From contig DAHXMI010000010.1 of NCBI GenBank assembly GCA_027365565.1, forward strand, positions 62,001-126,000: a DNA stretch of 64,000 nt, written 5' to 3'. Shown here piece after piece: positions 7,576-16,076 of the stretch; the first letter of the stretch is position 1; each line of letters opens with the position of its first letter. The DNA is from JAMCYG01 sp027365565. Its GTDB lineage: Archaea; Micrarchaeota; Micrarchaeia; Micrarchaeales; Micrarchaeaceae. The position numbers and the translations under genes are program-made. The notes under the pieces were generated by a model. It saw nothing but the letters and a program-made list of their open reading frames with translations, was not told the DNA's origin and did no database searches.

Positions 7576-9078
7576 TTAAGAATGCCTGAATTTTTTCTTC
7601 GGGAAGCGCTTCTTGTTATCGCGGCGTTCGTTGCGATTGTCTTTATTCCACCTGTTGTTACTGTTACTGCTGTTGTTATTGCTGCTGTTCTCATACTTGT
7701 TACTGTTGCTGCTGCTGTTGCTGTTATTATACTTATTATTTTCAAACTTTTTATTTCCATACTTATTATTCTCATATCTGTTATTGCCATACTTCTTATT
7801 TTCATACTTCTTATCCCCATACCTGTTATTTTCATACCTGTTACTGTTGTTATTGCTGCTGCCCCTATACCTATTATTGCTATTACTACTGCTGCTTCCA
7901 TACCTGTTATTGTTGCTGTTCCTATACTTGTTATAGCTATTACTGTTGCTCCCATACCTTCTATCACTGCTGTTCTCATACCTGTTATTACTATTGCTGC
8001 TGCTGTTGCTGCTTCCATACTTGTTATTACTGTTACCGCTGCTGTTCTCATACCTGTTATCGCTGCGCCTTTCGAAAGGCTTGTTAGGTCTCTTGTCGAA
8101 CTTGTTGAATCTGTCCGGCTTACTGAATTTATTAAATTGGCCAGGTCTGTTCGGCCTGTCGAACCTGTTGCCGCGGTCGAACTGTTGCCTGCCATACCTT
8201 TCCGACCTCTCGGGCCTCTCAGGCCTCTCTGGCTTGTCAGGGGTACTCTCCTTCATGCGTTCTATGCTCTTGTCGAGCGATTCCTTCAATTCCTTCGCTA
8301 TGAAGTTCTTCGTGTAGTAGTCGGCCTTGAGTGCGATGCTGAGCTTCGCGGCGTACATCCTTGCCATCTTGCCCTTGACGGACTTCTTAGCCGCGTTTAT
8401 GACAGGCAGTTTGAACAGTATGCCGTACTTCGGAGGCTTGCTGCCGTACTTTATGTGCTTGAAAAGAGCCTTTTCCGCACCTAGAAGCTGTATGGTGCTT
8501 GCAGGCATCGTCGCTAGCCTCTCCATGGAACCGGCCTTGCTGAGGAGCTCTGCTGCTATCTTCTCATCCGTCAGGTATGAGGTGTTGGGCAGCACCCTCT
8601 TTGATGCCGCTGTTATGTAAGATTCAACGACCTCCATCGCCGACTGCATCCTGTACGCCATCTCCGCGAATCCAGAGAGCGCCGACCTCTCTTCGCCGTC
8701 CAGCTTCCTACCCATTGCGCTGTTGAGCTTCGATAGGATGCTTTCCGCCTTCTTCTCGTCGTTCAGCACAGATATCAGCTGCTCTTTCGTGGGGTTCTGG
8801 TTCTCGGCCATGAGCATGGCCAGGCCTATGAATGTCTGCGGATTGCTGATCTTTATCTCAGGGTAGTATATCCCGTACCATTCGCTGAGCCTCTCGTATG
8901 CTAGGTTGTATGACTTCGATGTCTCTATGTAGGCGTTAATAGACTGTATAAGCGCGAATTCCTCTGACGAGTATGCCTCCTTTATTTCGCTCTTAGCCTT
9001 AGCTATAGCCTTTTCCCTCAGTTCCTCAAAAGGATCAGCCAAAATATTCACCGTTTCGCCGGCGGGCACGCGTTTCAT
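7576..9078 (-). CDS. nop5: Nop5/Nop56-58 box C/D RNP scaffold with a long Asn/Ser/Tyr-rich tail
   Basis: The first ~280 residues match archaeal Nop5, which bridges fibrillarin and L7Ae on box C/D guide RNAs for rRNA 2'-O-methylation. The Nop domain is visible around the segment NTSYLTDEKIAAELLSKAGS through LLGAEKALFKHI and PPKYGILFK. After about residue 285 comes a Pro/Glu/Arg stretch and then about 170 residues almost wholly of Asn, Ser, Tyr, Lys, Arg and Gly, ending in a basic cluster. Archaeal Nop5 normally stops near 370-400 residues with little or no tail. The start is ATG 9078, after GGTGGTG. No fibrillarin gene lies next to it here. Confidence 0.9.
   Translation of the reverse strand: MKRVPAGETVNILADPFEELREKAIAKAKSEIKEAYSSEEFALIQSINAYIETSKSYNLAYERLSEWYGIYYPEIKISNPQTFIGLAMLMAENQNPTKEQLISVLNDEKKAESILSKLNSAMGRKLDGEERSALSGFAEMAYRMQSAMEVVESYITAASKRVLPNTSYLTDEKIAAELLSKAGSMERLATMPASTIQLLGAEKALFKHIKYGSKPPKYGILFKLPVINAAKKSVKGKMARMYAAKLSIALKADYYTKNFIAKELKESLDKSIERMKESTPDKPERPERPERSERYGRQQFDRGNRFDRPNRPGQFNKFSKPDRFNKFDKRPNKPFERRSDNRYENSSGNSNNKYGSSNSSSNSNNRYENSSDRRYGSNSNSYNKYRNSNNNRYGSSSSNSNNRYRGSSNNNSNRYENNRYGDKKYENKKYGNNRYENNKYGNKKFENNKYNNSNSSSNSNKYENSSNNNSSNSNNRWNKDNRNERRDNKKRFPKKKFRHS
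7640..8060 (-). repeat. AAY/AGY low-complexity codon repeat (Nop5 tail)
   Basis: This part of the Nop5 frame is nearly all AAC/AAT (Asn), AGC/AGT (Ser), TAT (Tyr), AAG (Lys) and GAG/GAA codons. Ser in the part I read codon by codon is AGY, one transition from the Asn codons. This suggests growth by trinucleotide slippage. The complementary strand is also open over most of the length because the composition excludes stops. Confidence 0.7.
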
Positions 9079-9182
9079 GCGCGGCACCACCTATGCTAAT
9101 ATTCACACATTACGTTCTTTAATATTTGTGCACACCTATTTATTACGGATTGCTTAATCCTGTCCTCAAAAGGTATGGTAGA

Positions 9183-10676
9183 ATGCAGAAGCAGAACATT
9201 GACGCGCTAGTCAACCTCGCGATAAGAAGGAATCTAGTCATACCATCGTTCAGCGCATACGGCGAGATGAGCGGTTTCTACGACCTGGGTCCGGAAGGCA
9301 CGAGGATAAGGAACAACATTATCAACGCGTGGAGGCGTTACTTCATAGACGGGATGGGCAATGCCGAAATAGACACTACTGTAATAGGCCCGGAAAAGGT
9401 GTTCGAGGCCAGCGGCCATCTCGAGAAGTTCTTTGACTTTCTCACGTACTGCAAGGACTGCAAGACGAGCTATAGGGTAGACAAGGTTCTGGAGGAGTAC
9501 TTCGCGTCGAAGGACGACACGAATTCGATAGACAGGCTGAAGAGCGCAACGGCCAAGGATCTCGACAATATGGTGAAGGAGAATAAGATAAACTGCGACA
9601 AGTGCGGCGGCGAGCTCGGCCCTTCTGAACCGTTCAACCTGATGCTCCAGACTGGAATAGGGCCGAAGGGCGCGATAAGGGGATATCTCAGGCCTGAGAC
9701 TGCGCAGAGCATATTCCTCGACTTCAAGAAGATATTCTCCGCAGGCGGCATGAAACTGCCGATAGGAATAGGCACGGTGGGCAAGGCGTTCAGGAATGAG
9801 ATATCACCCAGAAGGATGCTTATAAGGCTCAGGGAGTTCTCGCAGATGGAGTTGGAGTACTTCTTCGACGCAGACGCAAGCGAGATAGTGATAGACGGCA
9901 GGAAGGTCGAGGACAGCGAGTTCATGGATGTGGGCATAAACCTGCTCACCAGAGAGGACCAGCTAAAGGGTAGGAGCATGAAGAATGTTCCGATAAAGGA
10001 GGCCATTGAAGTGGGTGCAATACCGAACAGGATGTTCGCCTATCTTGTGTTCAAGTACCTGGGTTTTGTAAGATCCCTCGGATTCAAGGACGAGGCGATA
10101 AGGTTCAGGCAGGCGCTGCCTGAAGAGCTACCGCACTACTCGAAAGGCAATATAGACGCCGAGGTAAGCATAGACAACAGGTTCGAGGAGATAACTGGGA
10201 TAGCGTACAGGACGGACTTCGACCTATCGAACCATCAGAAGTATTCAGGCATGGACATGTCGGTCAGCGTAGACGGCAGGAAGGTCATGCCGCATGTCGT
10301 GGAGATAAGCATTGGCATAGAGAGGGCTTTCTGGACACTGCTGTTCAACTCGCACTTCTTCGACCAGGAGCGTGGATGGGATGTCATGCTGCTCAACAAG
10401 GGGATAGCGCCGTACGATTACGCGGTATTCCCGCTGCAGAAGGACGATAAGCTGATGGCGCTAGCGAAGAGCATAATCGACGACCTGAAGTCGAAGGGAA
10501 TAAGCGCGTACTACTCTAACACGGGCAGCATAGGGAAGAGGTACGCGAGAGCAGACGAAGTCGGCGTAAGGGGAGCGCTTACCATCGACTACCAGAGCCT
10601 TGAGGACGGCACCGTAACCGTGCGAAGCGTCGGGGACGCGAAGCAGGTAAGGAAGAAAGTGGAGGAAATATCATGA
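9183..10676 (+). CDS. glyS: Glycine--tRNA ligase
   Basis: Class II alpha2-type glycyl-tRNA synthetase, cytosolic. Visible are FYDLGPEGTRIRNNI near the N-terminus, CKDC and CDKCGG zinc-like pairs in the insertion, GYLRPETAQSIF, motif 2 FRNEISPR, motif 3 HVVEISIGIERAF and a C-terminal anticodon-binding domain. It is 497 residues. ATG 9183 is preceded by GGT-rich sequence; upstream in-frame extension to 9126 has no homologous feel. It overlaps the ogg start by 4 bases (ATGA). Confidence 0.94.
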   Translation: MQKQNIDALVNLAIRRNLVIPSFSAYGEMSGFYDLGPEGTRIRNNIINAWRRYFIDGMGNAEIDTTVIGPEKVFEASGHLEKFFDFLTYCKDCKTSYRVDKVLEEYFASKDDTNSIDRLKSATAKDLDNMVKENKINCDKCGGELGPSEPFNLMLQTGIGPKGAIRGYLRPETAQSIFLDFKKIFSAGGMKLPIGIGTVGKAFRNEISPRRMLIRLREFSQMELEYFFDADASEIVIDGRKVEDSEFMDVGINLLTREDQLKGRSMKNVPIKEAIEVGAIPNRMFAYLVFKYLGFVRSLGFKDEAIRFRQALPEELPHYSKGNIDAEVSIDNRFEEITGIAYRTDFDLSNHQKYSGMDMSVSVDGRKVMPHVVEISIGIERAFWTLLFNSHFFDQERGWDVMLLNKGIAPYDYAVFPLQKDDKLMALAKSIIDDLKSKGISAYYSNTGSIGKRYARADEVGVRGALTIDYQSLEDGTVTVRSVGDAKQVRKKVEEIS

Positions 10677-11596
10677 CGGAAAGGGGCGGCAGGCCGTTCA
10701 GGACAAGAGTTCGCTGCTTCAACATGAAAGAGACGTTCGACAGCGCCCAACCCCTGACCTTCCACGCGGACCTGCACGATGGAAAAAGGCTCGTCTACTT
10801 CGAAGGCAAAGAGGGATATGAGGTTGTGCATGACGGCAGCGTCGACAACGGAAGCATACTGCTCGAAAACCCAAATGCCGCGAAGATAAAGAAGATGACA
10901 GGCAGGCTGAGGCTTGGCGACGACCTTGAAAGGATATATGAGGGTATTAACACGGACAGCTTCATCGGCGCCTCGATAATAGAGTATAGGGGCATGAGGC
11001 TCACGCTCAGCGACCCATGGGAGACGACCGTATGCTTCATAATATCGCAGTTCAACAACGTGAAGAGGATAAGGTTGATAACCAAGAGGCTCATAGAGTC
11101 TCTAGGCTCCCCGGTCTACGGCGATGATGGGAAAATAATCGGTAAATCCTTCCCGACCAGCGAGCAGATGGCGGACGCAGGCAGCAGGGCACTCTGTTCC
11201 ATTGGCGCAGGGTTCAGGGCAAAATATCTGGTGAGCGCGGCGAGGTTCTGCTCAGAGAGCATGGACTTGTACTCGCTGCGCAGGAAGGGTTATGACAGCC
11301 TGAAGGAATCGCTCATTGAGATAGACGGTGTAGGGGACAAGGTGGCGGACTGCATAGCGCTCATGGGCTATGGCAGGCTCGAGGCATTCCCGATAGACAC
11401 ATGGATAAAGCGCATGCTTGAGAGCGTATATTTCAAGAAGGAGAGCAGAAGCGTGGCTGCGTTGCACGATTTCGCAGATGAGAGGTGGGGCAGTCTAGCG
11501 GGCTATGCACAGCAGTACCTGTTCCATTACGCGAGGAACTACAAGAGTCTGCATAACTCAACCGACATACGCGATGCGCGCGTCATACTTTCTTAA
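10673..11596 (+). CDS. ogg: 8-oxoguanine DNA glycosylase, OGG1 type
   Basis: Base-excision repair glycosylase/AP lyase of the HhH-GPD superfamily, 307 residues. The helix-hairpin-helix with GVGDKVADC carries the catalytic Lys (K223), and FPIDTW carries the catalytic Asp (D242). The N-terminal ~100 residues match the OGG1-type beta-rich domain, so this is the OGG1 rather than the AGOG branch. ATG overlaps the glyS stop, so the genes are co-transcribed. Confidence 0.9.
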   Translation: MTERGGRPFRTRVRCFNMKETFDSAQPLTFHADLHDGKRLVYFEGKEGYEVVHDGSVDNGSILLENPNAAKIKKMTGRLRLGDDLERIYEGINTDSFIGASIIEYRGMRLTLSDPWETTVCFIISQFNNVKRIRLITKRLIESLGSPVYGDDGKIIGKSFPTSEQMADAGSRALCSIGAGFRAKYLVSAARFCSESMDLYSLRRKGYDSLKESLIEIDGVGDKVADCIALMGYGRLEAFPIDTWIKRMLESVYFKKESRSVAALHDFADERWGSLAGYAQQYLFHYARNYKSLHNSTDIRDARVILS

Positions 11597-11605
11597 GGTG
11601 GCACA

Positions 11606-12217
11606 ATGGCAAAAAGGGGCAATGGAGGCATGGTAAACGACATAAGCAGGGCGATAGAGCACCTTGAGGCGAAGCAGAAGGACTTCGACAGCGTGCTCTC
11701 CCTGTCGAGGCTGATAGTTAGGGACTGCTCAAGCTCCATGACCCTGCTTCACAAGGGTGACAGAAAGGGTTCGCATGTCCTGCTTTCGAAGATAAAGTCG
11801 GATCTCGAAAAGCTGAAGAAAATAGATAATAATTTCAAGAGCCAGTCGTCTCAGGCGTATCAGGAATATGCTGAGGCATACTGCCTATACGACATAGTCG
11901 AGCGTGACGAGATACCGAGGATGGCGGAACTAGGCATGGCACCGGAGCTCTACCTGCTGGGCCTGATGGACACGGTCGGCGAACTCAAGAGGGAGGCGCT
12001 TGAGGAACTGCGGTCAGGCAACTACTCGAAGGCGGAGAAATATTACAGGCACATGACCGAGATATACGATTCTACGCGCGGGCTTCGATTCCCCGATGCA
12101 GTCATTGGCGGATTCCGCAAGAAACAGGACGTCGCAAGGATACAGATCGAGCAGACGGGAAGCGACCTTGCCGTGCATGCATCAAGGCTCGGCGGCAGGG
12201 GCAAAGGTAAGCGCTGA
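11606..12217 (+). CDS. Translin-family RNA-binding protein
   Basis: The 203-residue all-helical protein matches archaeal translin/TRAX-like proteins, which assemble as oligomeric shells; eukaryotic relatives form the C3PO RNase. Conserved features are the YAEAYCLYDIV region with its acidic residues and the C-terminal block GLRFPDAVIGGFRKKQDVAR then IEQTGSDL. ATG follows AAGGTG by 6 bases and lies 9 bases after ogg. The last 36 bases overlap the end of the convergent XRE regulator. Confidence 0.85.
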   Translation: MAKRGNGGMVNDISRAIEHLEAKQKDFDSVLSLSRLIVRDCSSSMTLLHKGDRKGSHVLLSKIKSDLEKLKKIDNNFKSQSSQAYQEYAEAYCLYDIVERDEIPRMAELGMAPELYLLGLMDTVGELKREALEELRSGNYSKAEKYYRHMTEIYDSTRGLRFPDAVIGGFRKKQDVARIQIEQTGSDLAVHASRLGGRGKGKR

Positions 12218-12529
12218 CGCCTTCGCAAATACACGGTCGGACGACGCGATCGCGTCTATCTCTTTCGCCACACTGCTTTTGCTCGCGTTCCTCGATATTC
12301 CCCTTGCGGCTTTCTCCGCGATCCCGCTCTCTACCATAAACTTTGCAAGCATCGATATCTTTCCTGAGAGCTTACCATTCTCATACTTGCTTATCGCGGC
12401 CTGGGCCACTCCGAGCAGCTTCGCTATATCGCTCTGGTTCATCCTGCCGTTGCGCCTTAGCTCCACCGCCACGGCGAGCCTCGCCGCCGGTATGGATATC
12501 CTTGTGAGCCTGGCGCAGTCGGCATACAT
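12182..12529 (-). CDS. XRE-type helix-turn-helix transcriptional regulator
   Basis: The 115-residue protein has an HTH at roughly residues 30-55 (NQSDIAKLLGVAQAAISKYE), the signature of XRE/Cro-like regulators, preceded by ARLAVAVELRRNG. The C-terminal half is helical and Ala/Ser-rich, without a recognisable ligand domain. It matches small archaeal predicted regulators. ATG 12529 has GGGTGGGTG directly upstream. The 3' end overlaps translin by 36 bases on the opposite strand. Confidence 0.82.
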   Translation of the reverse strand: MYADCARLTRISIPAARLAVAVELRRNGRMNQSDIAKLLGVAQAAISKYENGKLSGKISMLAKFMVESGIAEKAARGISRNASKSSVAKEIDAIASSDRVFAKASALTFAPAAEP

Positions 12530-12552
12530 TCACCCACCCTTAACTTCCGATC

Positions 12553-13170
12553 TTACTCTATCCCAAGCGAGTCCTTGAGCTTGCCGAATATGCCCATCCT
12601 CTGCCTCTGCGAGGCGGTCTTCTGGGGGCGCTCTGCCTCTCGCGCTTCCACTTCCTCTTCAGCATCCCTGCTTTTTCCCTTGCCCTTCTGCTTATCGTCG
12701 GCTTGGGTGCGCTTCTGCACAGCAGGCTGGCGCGGCGCATACGCAGGCTGCGGCTGGATCTGCCTGACAAAAGGTATCATCTTCTGTATGCCGGTCGCGG
12801 CCCTGCCCGGCATCGAGGAGCTGACTATGCCTGATATTATGCTTGCATACTCAGGCCTGCTCACGGTCCTGAGGTCCAGTATTATTACGTTGGCGCCAGC
12901 GTCCCTGCTCATGTTGACGTACCTCTGGCTGTCGCAGAAATATGCCCTGAGGCCGGGGCGCTTGTTGGCCTCTATCGATGCGTTTATCGGGTCTGACGTG
13001 ACCATGAAGAACATGTCGAACGAGCCTGCCTGCGCGGCGATCTCGTCTAGCATATCACGGTATCCCTTGGCGCGCCTGTTGGATATTATCGGCGTTGAAC
13101 CGCTAGCGCTCACCACGTTTGATACGCTTATCGCGCCCTCGGGCGCTTCAGACATTATGTATGCGCGCAT
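12553..13170 (-). CDS. Uncharacterised archaeal protein with charged C-terminal tail
   Basis: About 205 residues. Residues 1-125 look like one compact alpha/beta domain, with strands such as FDMFFMVTSDP and NVIILDLR. Residues 130-205 are low complexity: Pro/Gln-rich, then a Lys/Glu/Arg stretch, ending MGIFGKLKDSLGIE, a possible amphipathic helix. I chose ATG 13170; GTG 13179 is in frame. It precedes the XRE gene on the same strand (23 bases) and diverges from S26e. I do not recognise the family. Confidence 0.68.
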   Translation of the reverse strand: MRAYIMSEAPEGAISVSNVVSASGSTPIISNRRAKGYRDMLDEIAAQAGSFDMFFMVTSDPINASIEANKRPGLRAYFCDSQRYVNMSRDAGANVIILDLRTVSRPEYASIISGIVSSSMPGRAATGIQKMIPFVRQIQPQPAYAPRQPAVQKRTQADDKQKGKGKSRDAEEEVEAREAERPQKTASQRQRMGIFGKLKDSLGIE

Positions 13171-13264
13171 TTCCAACACTCACAATCCTATATCAAGTAA
13201 ATAAAGATTTTGCAAAATGGTTATTAATCCTTTTGATTTGATAATAATAAGAAAGGTGTTTGTT
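13171..13264. promoter_or_regulatory. Divergent promoter region between the 12553-13170 gene and S26e
   Basis: An AT-rich 94-base spacer with ATATCAAGTAAATAAAG and TTATTAATCC blocks that can serve as TATA elements on both strands. GGTG at 13255-13258 is the ribosome-binding core for S26e. Confidence 0.4.
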
Positions 13265-13501
13265 TTGAGAGGAAAGTCGACTTTAGTCACATGCGAGTCC
13301 TGCGGCCGTGCAGTGCCCAGGGACAAGGCAGTCATATACGAGAAGGGAATAAGCTTCAGCACCGAGCTCAAGACTACTAACGACGTTAGGTTCTTCGAGA
13401 GGATGAAGGTATACTACTGCATAAGCTGCGCTAAGCACAGGGGAATCTTCGAGAAGAAGAAGAGGGACGCGATAAACAGGGCTGCTAGAAGGGGAATCTG
13501 A
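13265..13501 (+). CDS. rps26e: Small ribosomal subunit protein S26e
   Basis: The 78-residue protein has the S26e zinc site, CESCGRAVPRDKAV followed later by YYCISCAKHRGIFEKKK. It binds near the mRNA exit of the 30S subunit; only some archaea encode it. I chose TTG 13265, 6 bases after GGTG; GTG 13256 is in frame. The stop TGA shares its last base with the ATG of the next gene, implying coupling. Confidence 0.9.
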   Translation: MRGKSTLVTCESCGRAVPRDKAVIYEKGISFSTELKTTNDVRFFERMKVYYCISCAKHRGIFEKKKRDAINRAARRGI

Positions 13502-14397
13502 TGGCCATAGACCCTGATGAGGACCTCCTCATTTTCAGGGAGAGAAAGAGCCTGAAGAAGAAAGGCGCAAAGGGAGCGCCTGCAAAGAAAAGGACCAGAG
13601 CGGAAGCGCCGCGCGCCGCTGCGGAAGAGGAGGAAGCCGCGGAAGAGGCACCCAGGACCACAGTTTATAAGACACCCGGAGAGGCCGCGGTGGAGGAAGC
13701 TGAGGAGCTCGAGGTGGGCCAGGAGCTCGCCGAAAGAAACGGCAGGCTCACAAAGGCGGAGGAGGACAGCATCGGCGCGGCGAAGGGGATGTACTGCGTC
13801 TGGCACCCGTGGAGGGGCGCATACGCGGTGTGCAGCCACTGCCACAGGGCATTCTGCTTCGAGGACATAGAGGAATACAACGGCAACTATTACTGCCTTG
13901 AGGACATAGACAAGGTTGGTATGAAGTATACGGAATCGGTGACAGCGAAGTACGGCAACATCAGCATGATAGCAGCCGCGCTTTTCATAGCGGTGTTCGC
14001 ACTCTACCTGTATTACACTTATTCGCAGCTGTTCTACATAATAGGCTACGCCAACCAGATAGGCTTCTTCACGTTCATGGCCAAGGCGACGCTCGTATAC
14101 TTCATGGTGCTGGCCGAGGCGCTGTTCTCATTCCTCGGCCTGATAGCCGCGGTGCTTATACTTGTAGGCTCGCCAAAGGGCTTCGGTTTAGGGATATTCT
14201 CAGGTGTTGTCATGGCCTCTGTAACGAGCTATGAGTACCTGAGCACTGGCACGCTCTTCATTGCAGTGCTTAGCGGCCTGGCCTTCGCATCGATAATATC
14301 GCTCTCCTATTCGAGGGTCTACTATACTAGCGAGGCGCCTGCGCCGTACACAACTAACGACGTACAGGTCGAATGGCCGAGTGCAGGGAGATTCTAA
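13501..14397 (+). CDS. Membrane protein with a B-box-like zinc finger
   Basis: 298 residues. Residues 1-95 are charged and low complexity (Lys/Ala/Glu-rich). Residues ~97-140 hold a Cys/His array, YCVWHPWRGAYAVCSHCH and FCFEDIEEY with a final YYCLED, resembling a B-box/LIM-like zinc finger. After that come four hydrophobic segments (about 152-175, 185-215, 222-240 and 247-268). The topology suggests a cytoplasmic zinc-binding head on a four-helix membrane domain. Being coupled to S26e may be positional only. The function is not known to me. Confidence 0.75.
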   Translation: MAIDPDEDLLIFRERKSLKKKGAKGAPAKKRTRAEAPRAAAEEEEAAEEAPRTTVYKTPGEAAVEEAEELEVGQELAERNGRLTKAEEDSIGAAKGMYCVWHPWRGAYAVCSHCHRAFCFEDIEEYNGNYYCLEDIDKVGMKYTESVTAKYGNISMIAAALFIAVFALYLYYTYSQLFYIIGYANQIGFFTFMAKATLVYFMVLAEALFSFLGLIAAVLILVGSPKGFGLGIFSGVVMASVTSYEYLSTGTLFIAVLSGLAFASIISLSYSRVYYTSEAPAPYTTNDVQVEWPSAGRF

Positions 14398-14412
14398 TTC
14401 CATGGTAGGGCC

Positions 14413-15027
14413 TTACGCAGTGTCAAGCGTCCTTGCCTTGTACCTGCCCCTTCTTTCTATGGAGTTGAGCCTCCTAATGACCTTTGCCGCGTCCGCGCAC
14501 CTCTTCCTGTAGGAAGACTCGATTATGTGATAATCGTCCTTTGCTACGGCCCTTTTCATCAGCACGAGATCCATCGCCTTGTCCTCTGCCGTCGGCAGCA
14601 TTGTGGCAAGGCCAAAATCTATCACCGCAGCGTGGCCCCCGCTGACTATTATGTTGGCAGGGGTGAAATCGCCGTGGGCCACTCTTGCGTTGTGCAGCTC
14701 CGCTGCGATATGCCCTATCTCGTGCATTATGCTGCGCCTTTCCTTTCCGCTCTTCATGTCGCGCTTCGACAGCATAACCCCTTTCATCTCGCTCATGAGT
14801 ATTTCATACTCCGTCACAAGAAACACGGTGGGTGATGGAACGCCGGCGTTGGCCGATGCGGCAAGGGCGCGCGCCTCGTTCTTTGTCCTCTGGCGTCGCA
14901 GTGCCGAGTCTATGGAAGGTTCCCTGTAGCTTTTCTCTATCCTTCTCTTCAGTATGGCGCTTTCCGACATGAACATTGTCTTGTATATGACCGCTTCGGC
15001 ACCTTCCCCTATCCTATTCATTGCCAT
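14413..15027 (-). CDS. bud32: Bud32/PRPK, KEOPS-complex kinase
   Basis: Small atypical Ser/Thr kinase/ATPase of the KEOPS complex, which makes tRNA threonylcarbamoyladenosine (t6A37). It is 204 residues. Motifs are GEGAEAVIY (degenerate P-loop), ALRRQRTKNEARAL (helix C), HGDFTPANIIV (catalytic loop) and VIDFGLA (metal Asp). ATG 15027 follows GGTG and lies inside the end of kae1 (10-base overlap), so the kinase is a separate protein but translationally linked to its partner. Confidence 0.93.
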   Translation of the reverse strand: MAMNRIGEGAEAVIYKTMFMSESAILKRRIEKSYREPSIDSALRRQRTKNEARALAASANAGVPSPTVFLVTEYEILMSEMKGVMLSKRDMKSGKERRSIMHEIGHIAAELHNARVAHGDFTPANIIVSGGHAAVIDFGLATMLPTAEDKAMDLVLMKRAVAKDDYHIIESSYRKRCADAAKVIRRLNSIERRGRYKARTLDTA

Positions 15028-16004
15028 GTCACCCTAACACCGTCTATCCTGTATTTCTGGTCGACCGTGCAAGCGCCTGCGCTGAACCTTGACCCGGACC
15101 TGTGCATCTTCTCGGCGACCACCGCTATCATCGCGCCATTGTCGGCATTATAGCCGTTAGGCGCGACGAAGAAGCGCGCGCCGTGAGACTTCGCCATGAG
15201 CGCTATCATCTTCTGTAGGCGCTCGCTCTGCGCCACACCACCGCAAAGTGTTACCTCTTTCTTCATAGTCAGAAACAGCGCCCTCTCCATCGCCTCGGTA
15301 AGCATGGCGAAAGCGGTTTCCTGCAGGGAGTATGCCACATCCCTGACGGATGCCTTGCCGGAATGCAGCAGAGAGGTTGCATGCGTGAGCAGTCCGGTGA
15401 ACGTGAAGTCCATGCCTTTTACGCTGTACGGCATCCCCACATACTTGCCGCTCTCTGCGACTTTTGCTACTGTGGAACCCCATGCTGGAGAGAGCTTCGC
15501 TTCCCTCGCGAAGTTGTCTATCATGTTGCCTACGCCTATGTCGAACGTCTCGCCGTACACCTTATAGTGAGTGTACGGTTCGTTGTCTAGCGCCACTATC
15601 TGCGAGTTGCCGCCGCTCACATAAAGCGTCAACGGATCCCTCGAATTGAACAGTTGTTTGGTTATCTCTATGTGCGCTATGGCATGATTCACAGGATATA
15701 TCGGTATGTGGTGCTCCGCGGCCAGCGTCTTCGCGGCTACCTGCGCGACGCGGAGGCACGGCCCTATGCCAGGACCTTTCGTGTAGCCCACTGCCTCCAT
15801 GTCAGACATTTTCAGCCCTGCTTCCTTGAGGGCGTTCTTGATAACTGAGCGCACGTTGCCCGCATGAAAATCAGCCACCTTCATGGGGATCATGCCTGTG
15901 CTGCCTATGCTGTACATCTCTTTCGCATTGGCGATTACCCTGCCGTTATCAGCTATTCCAACGCCAAGGGTGTGCGCGCTGCTCTCAATCCCTATCACAG
16001 CCAT
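15018..16004 (-). CDS. kae1: Kae1, tRNA N6-threonylcarbamoyladenosine transferase
   Basis: Catalytic KEOPS subunit that transfers the threonylcarbamoyl group to A37 of ANN-decoding tRNAs. It is 328 residues with an ASKHA fold. IGIESSAHT lies at the N-terminus and the metal ligands are H107 and H111 in NHAIAHIEI. TLYVSGGNSQI and a late Asn/Asp-rich site (NADNGAMIA) complete the active site. GGTG lies 8-9 bases before ATG 16004. In some archaea Kae1 and Bud32 are fused; here they are separate and overlapping. Confidence 0.95.
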   Translation of the reverse strand: MAVIGIESSAHTLGVGIADNGRVIANAKEMYSIGSTGMIPMKVADFHAGNVRSVIKNALKEAGLKMSDMEAVGYTKGPGIGPCLRVAQVAAKTLAAEHHIPIYPVNHAIAHIEITKQLFNSRDPLTLYVSGGNSQIVALDNEPYTHYKVYGETFDIGVGNMIDNFAREAKLSPAWGSTVAKVAESGKYVGMPYSVKGMDFTFTGLLTHATSLLHSGKASVRDVAYSLQETAFAMLTEAMERALFLTMKKEVTLCGGVAQSERLQKMIALMAKSHGARFFVAPNGYNADNGAMIAVVAEKMHRSGSRFSAGACTVDQKYRIDGVRVTWQ

Positions 16005-16076
16005 GAGAATTGCACCAAGATACAGAGATATGGATATGGCTGGAGGGTATTAAATCCCTTTAGAGGGCGGATATGA

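Noticed and set aside
7640..8060. Repeats resembling a CRISPR-like array
   Set aside because: Units are 3-9 bases, irregular and inside a coding frame; no spacers or conserved repeats, and no cas genes.
7564..8484. 306-codon plus-strand frame, hydrophobic, opposite the Nop5 tail
   Set aside because: It is the complement of the low-complexity Nop5 codons; Asn/Ser codons read backwards become Val/Ile/Ala. No ribosome-binding site or family match.
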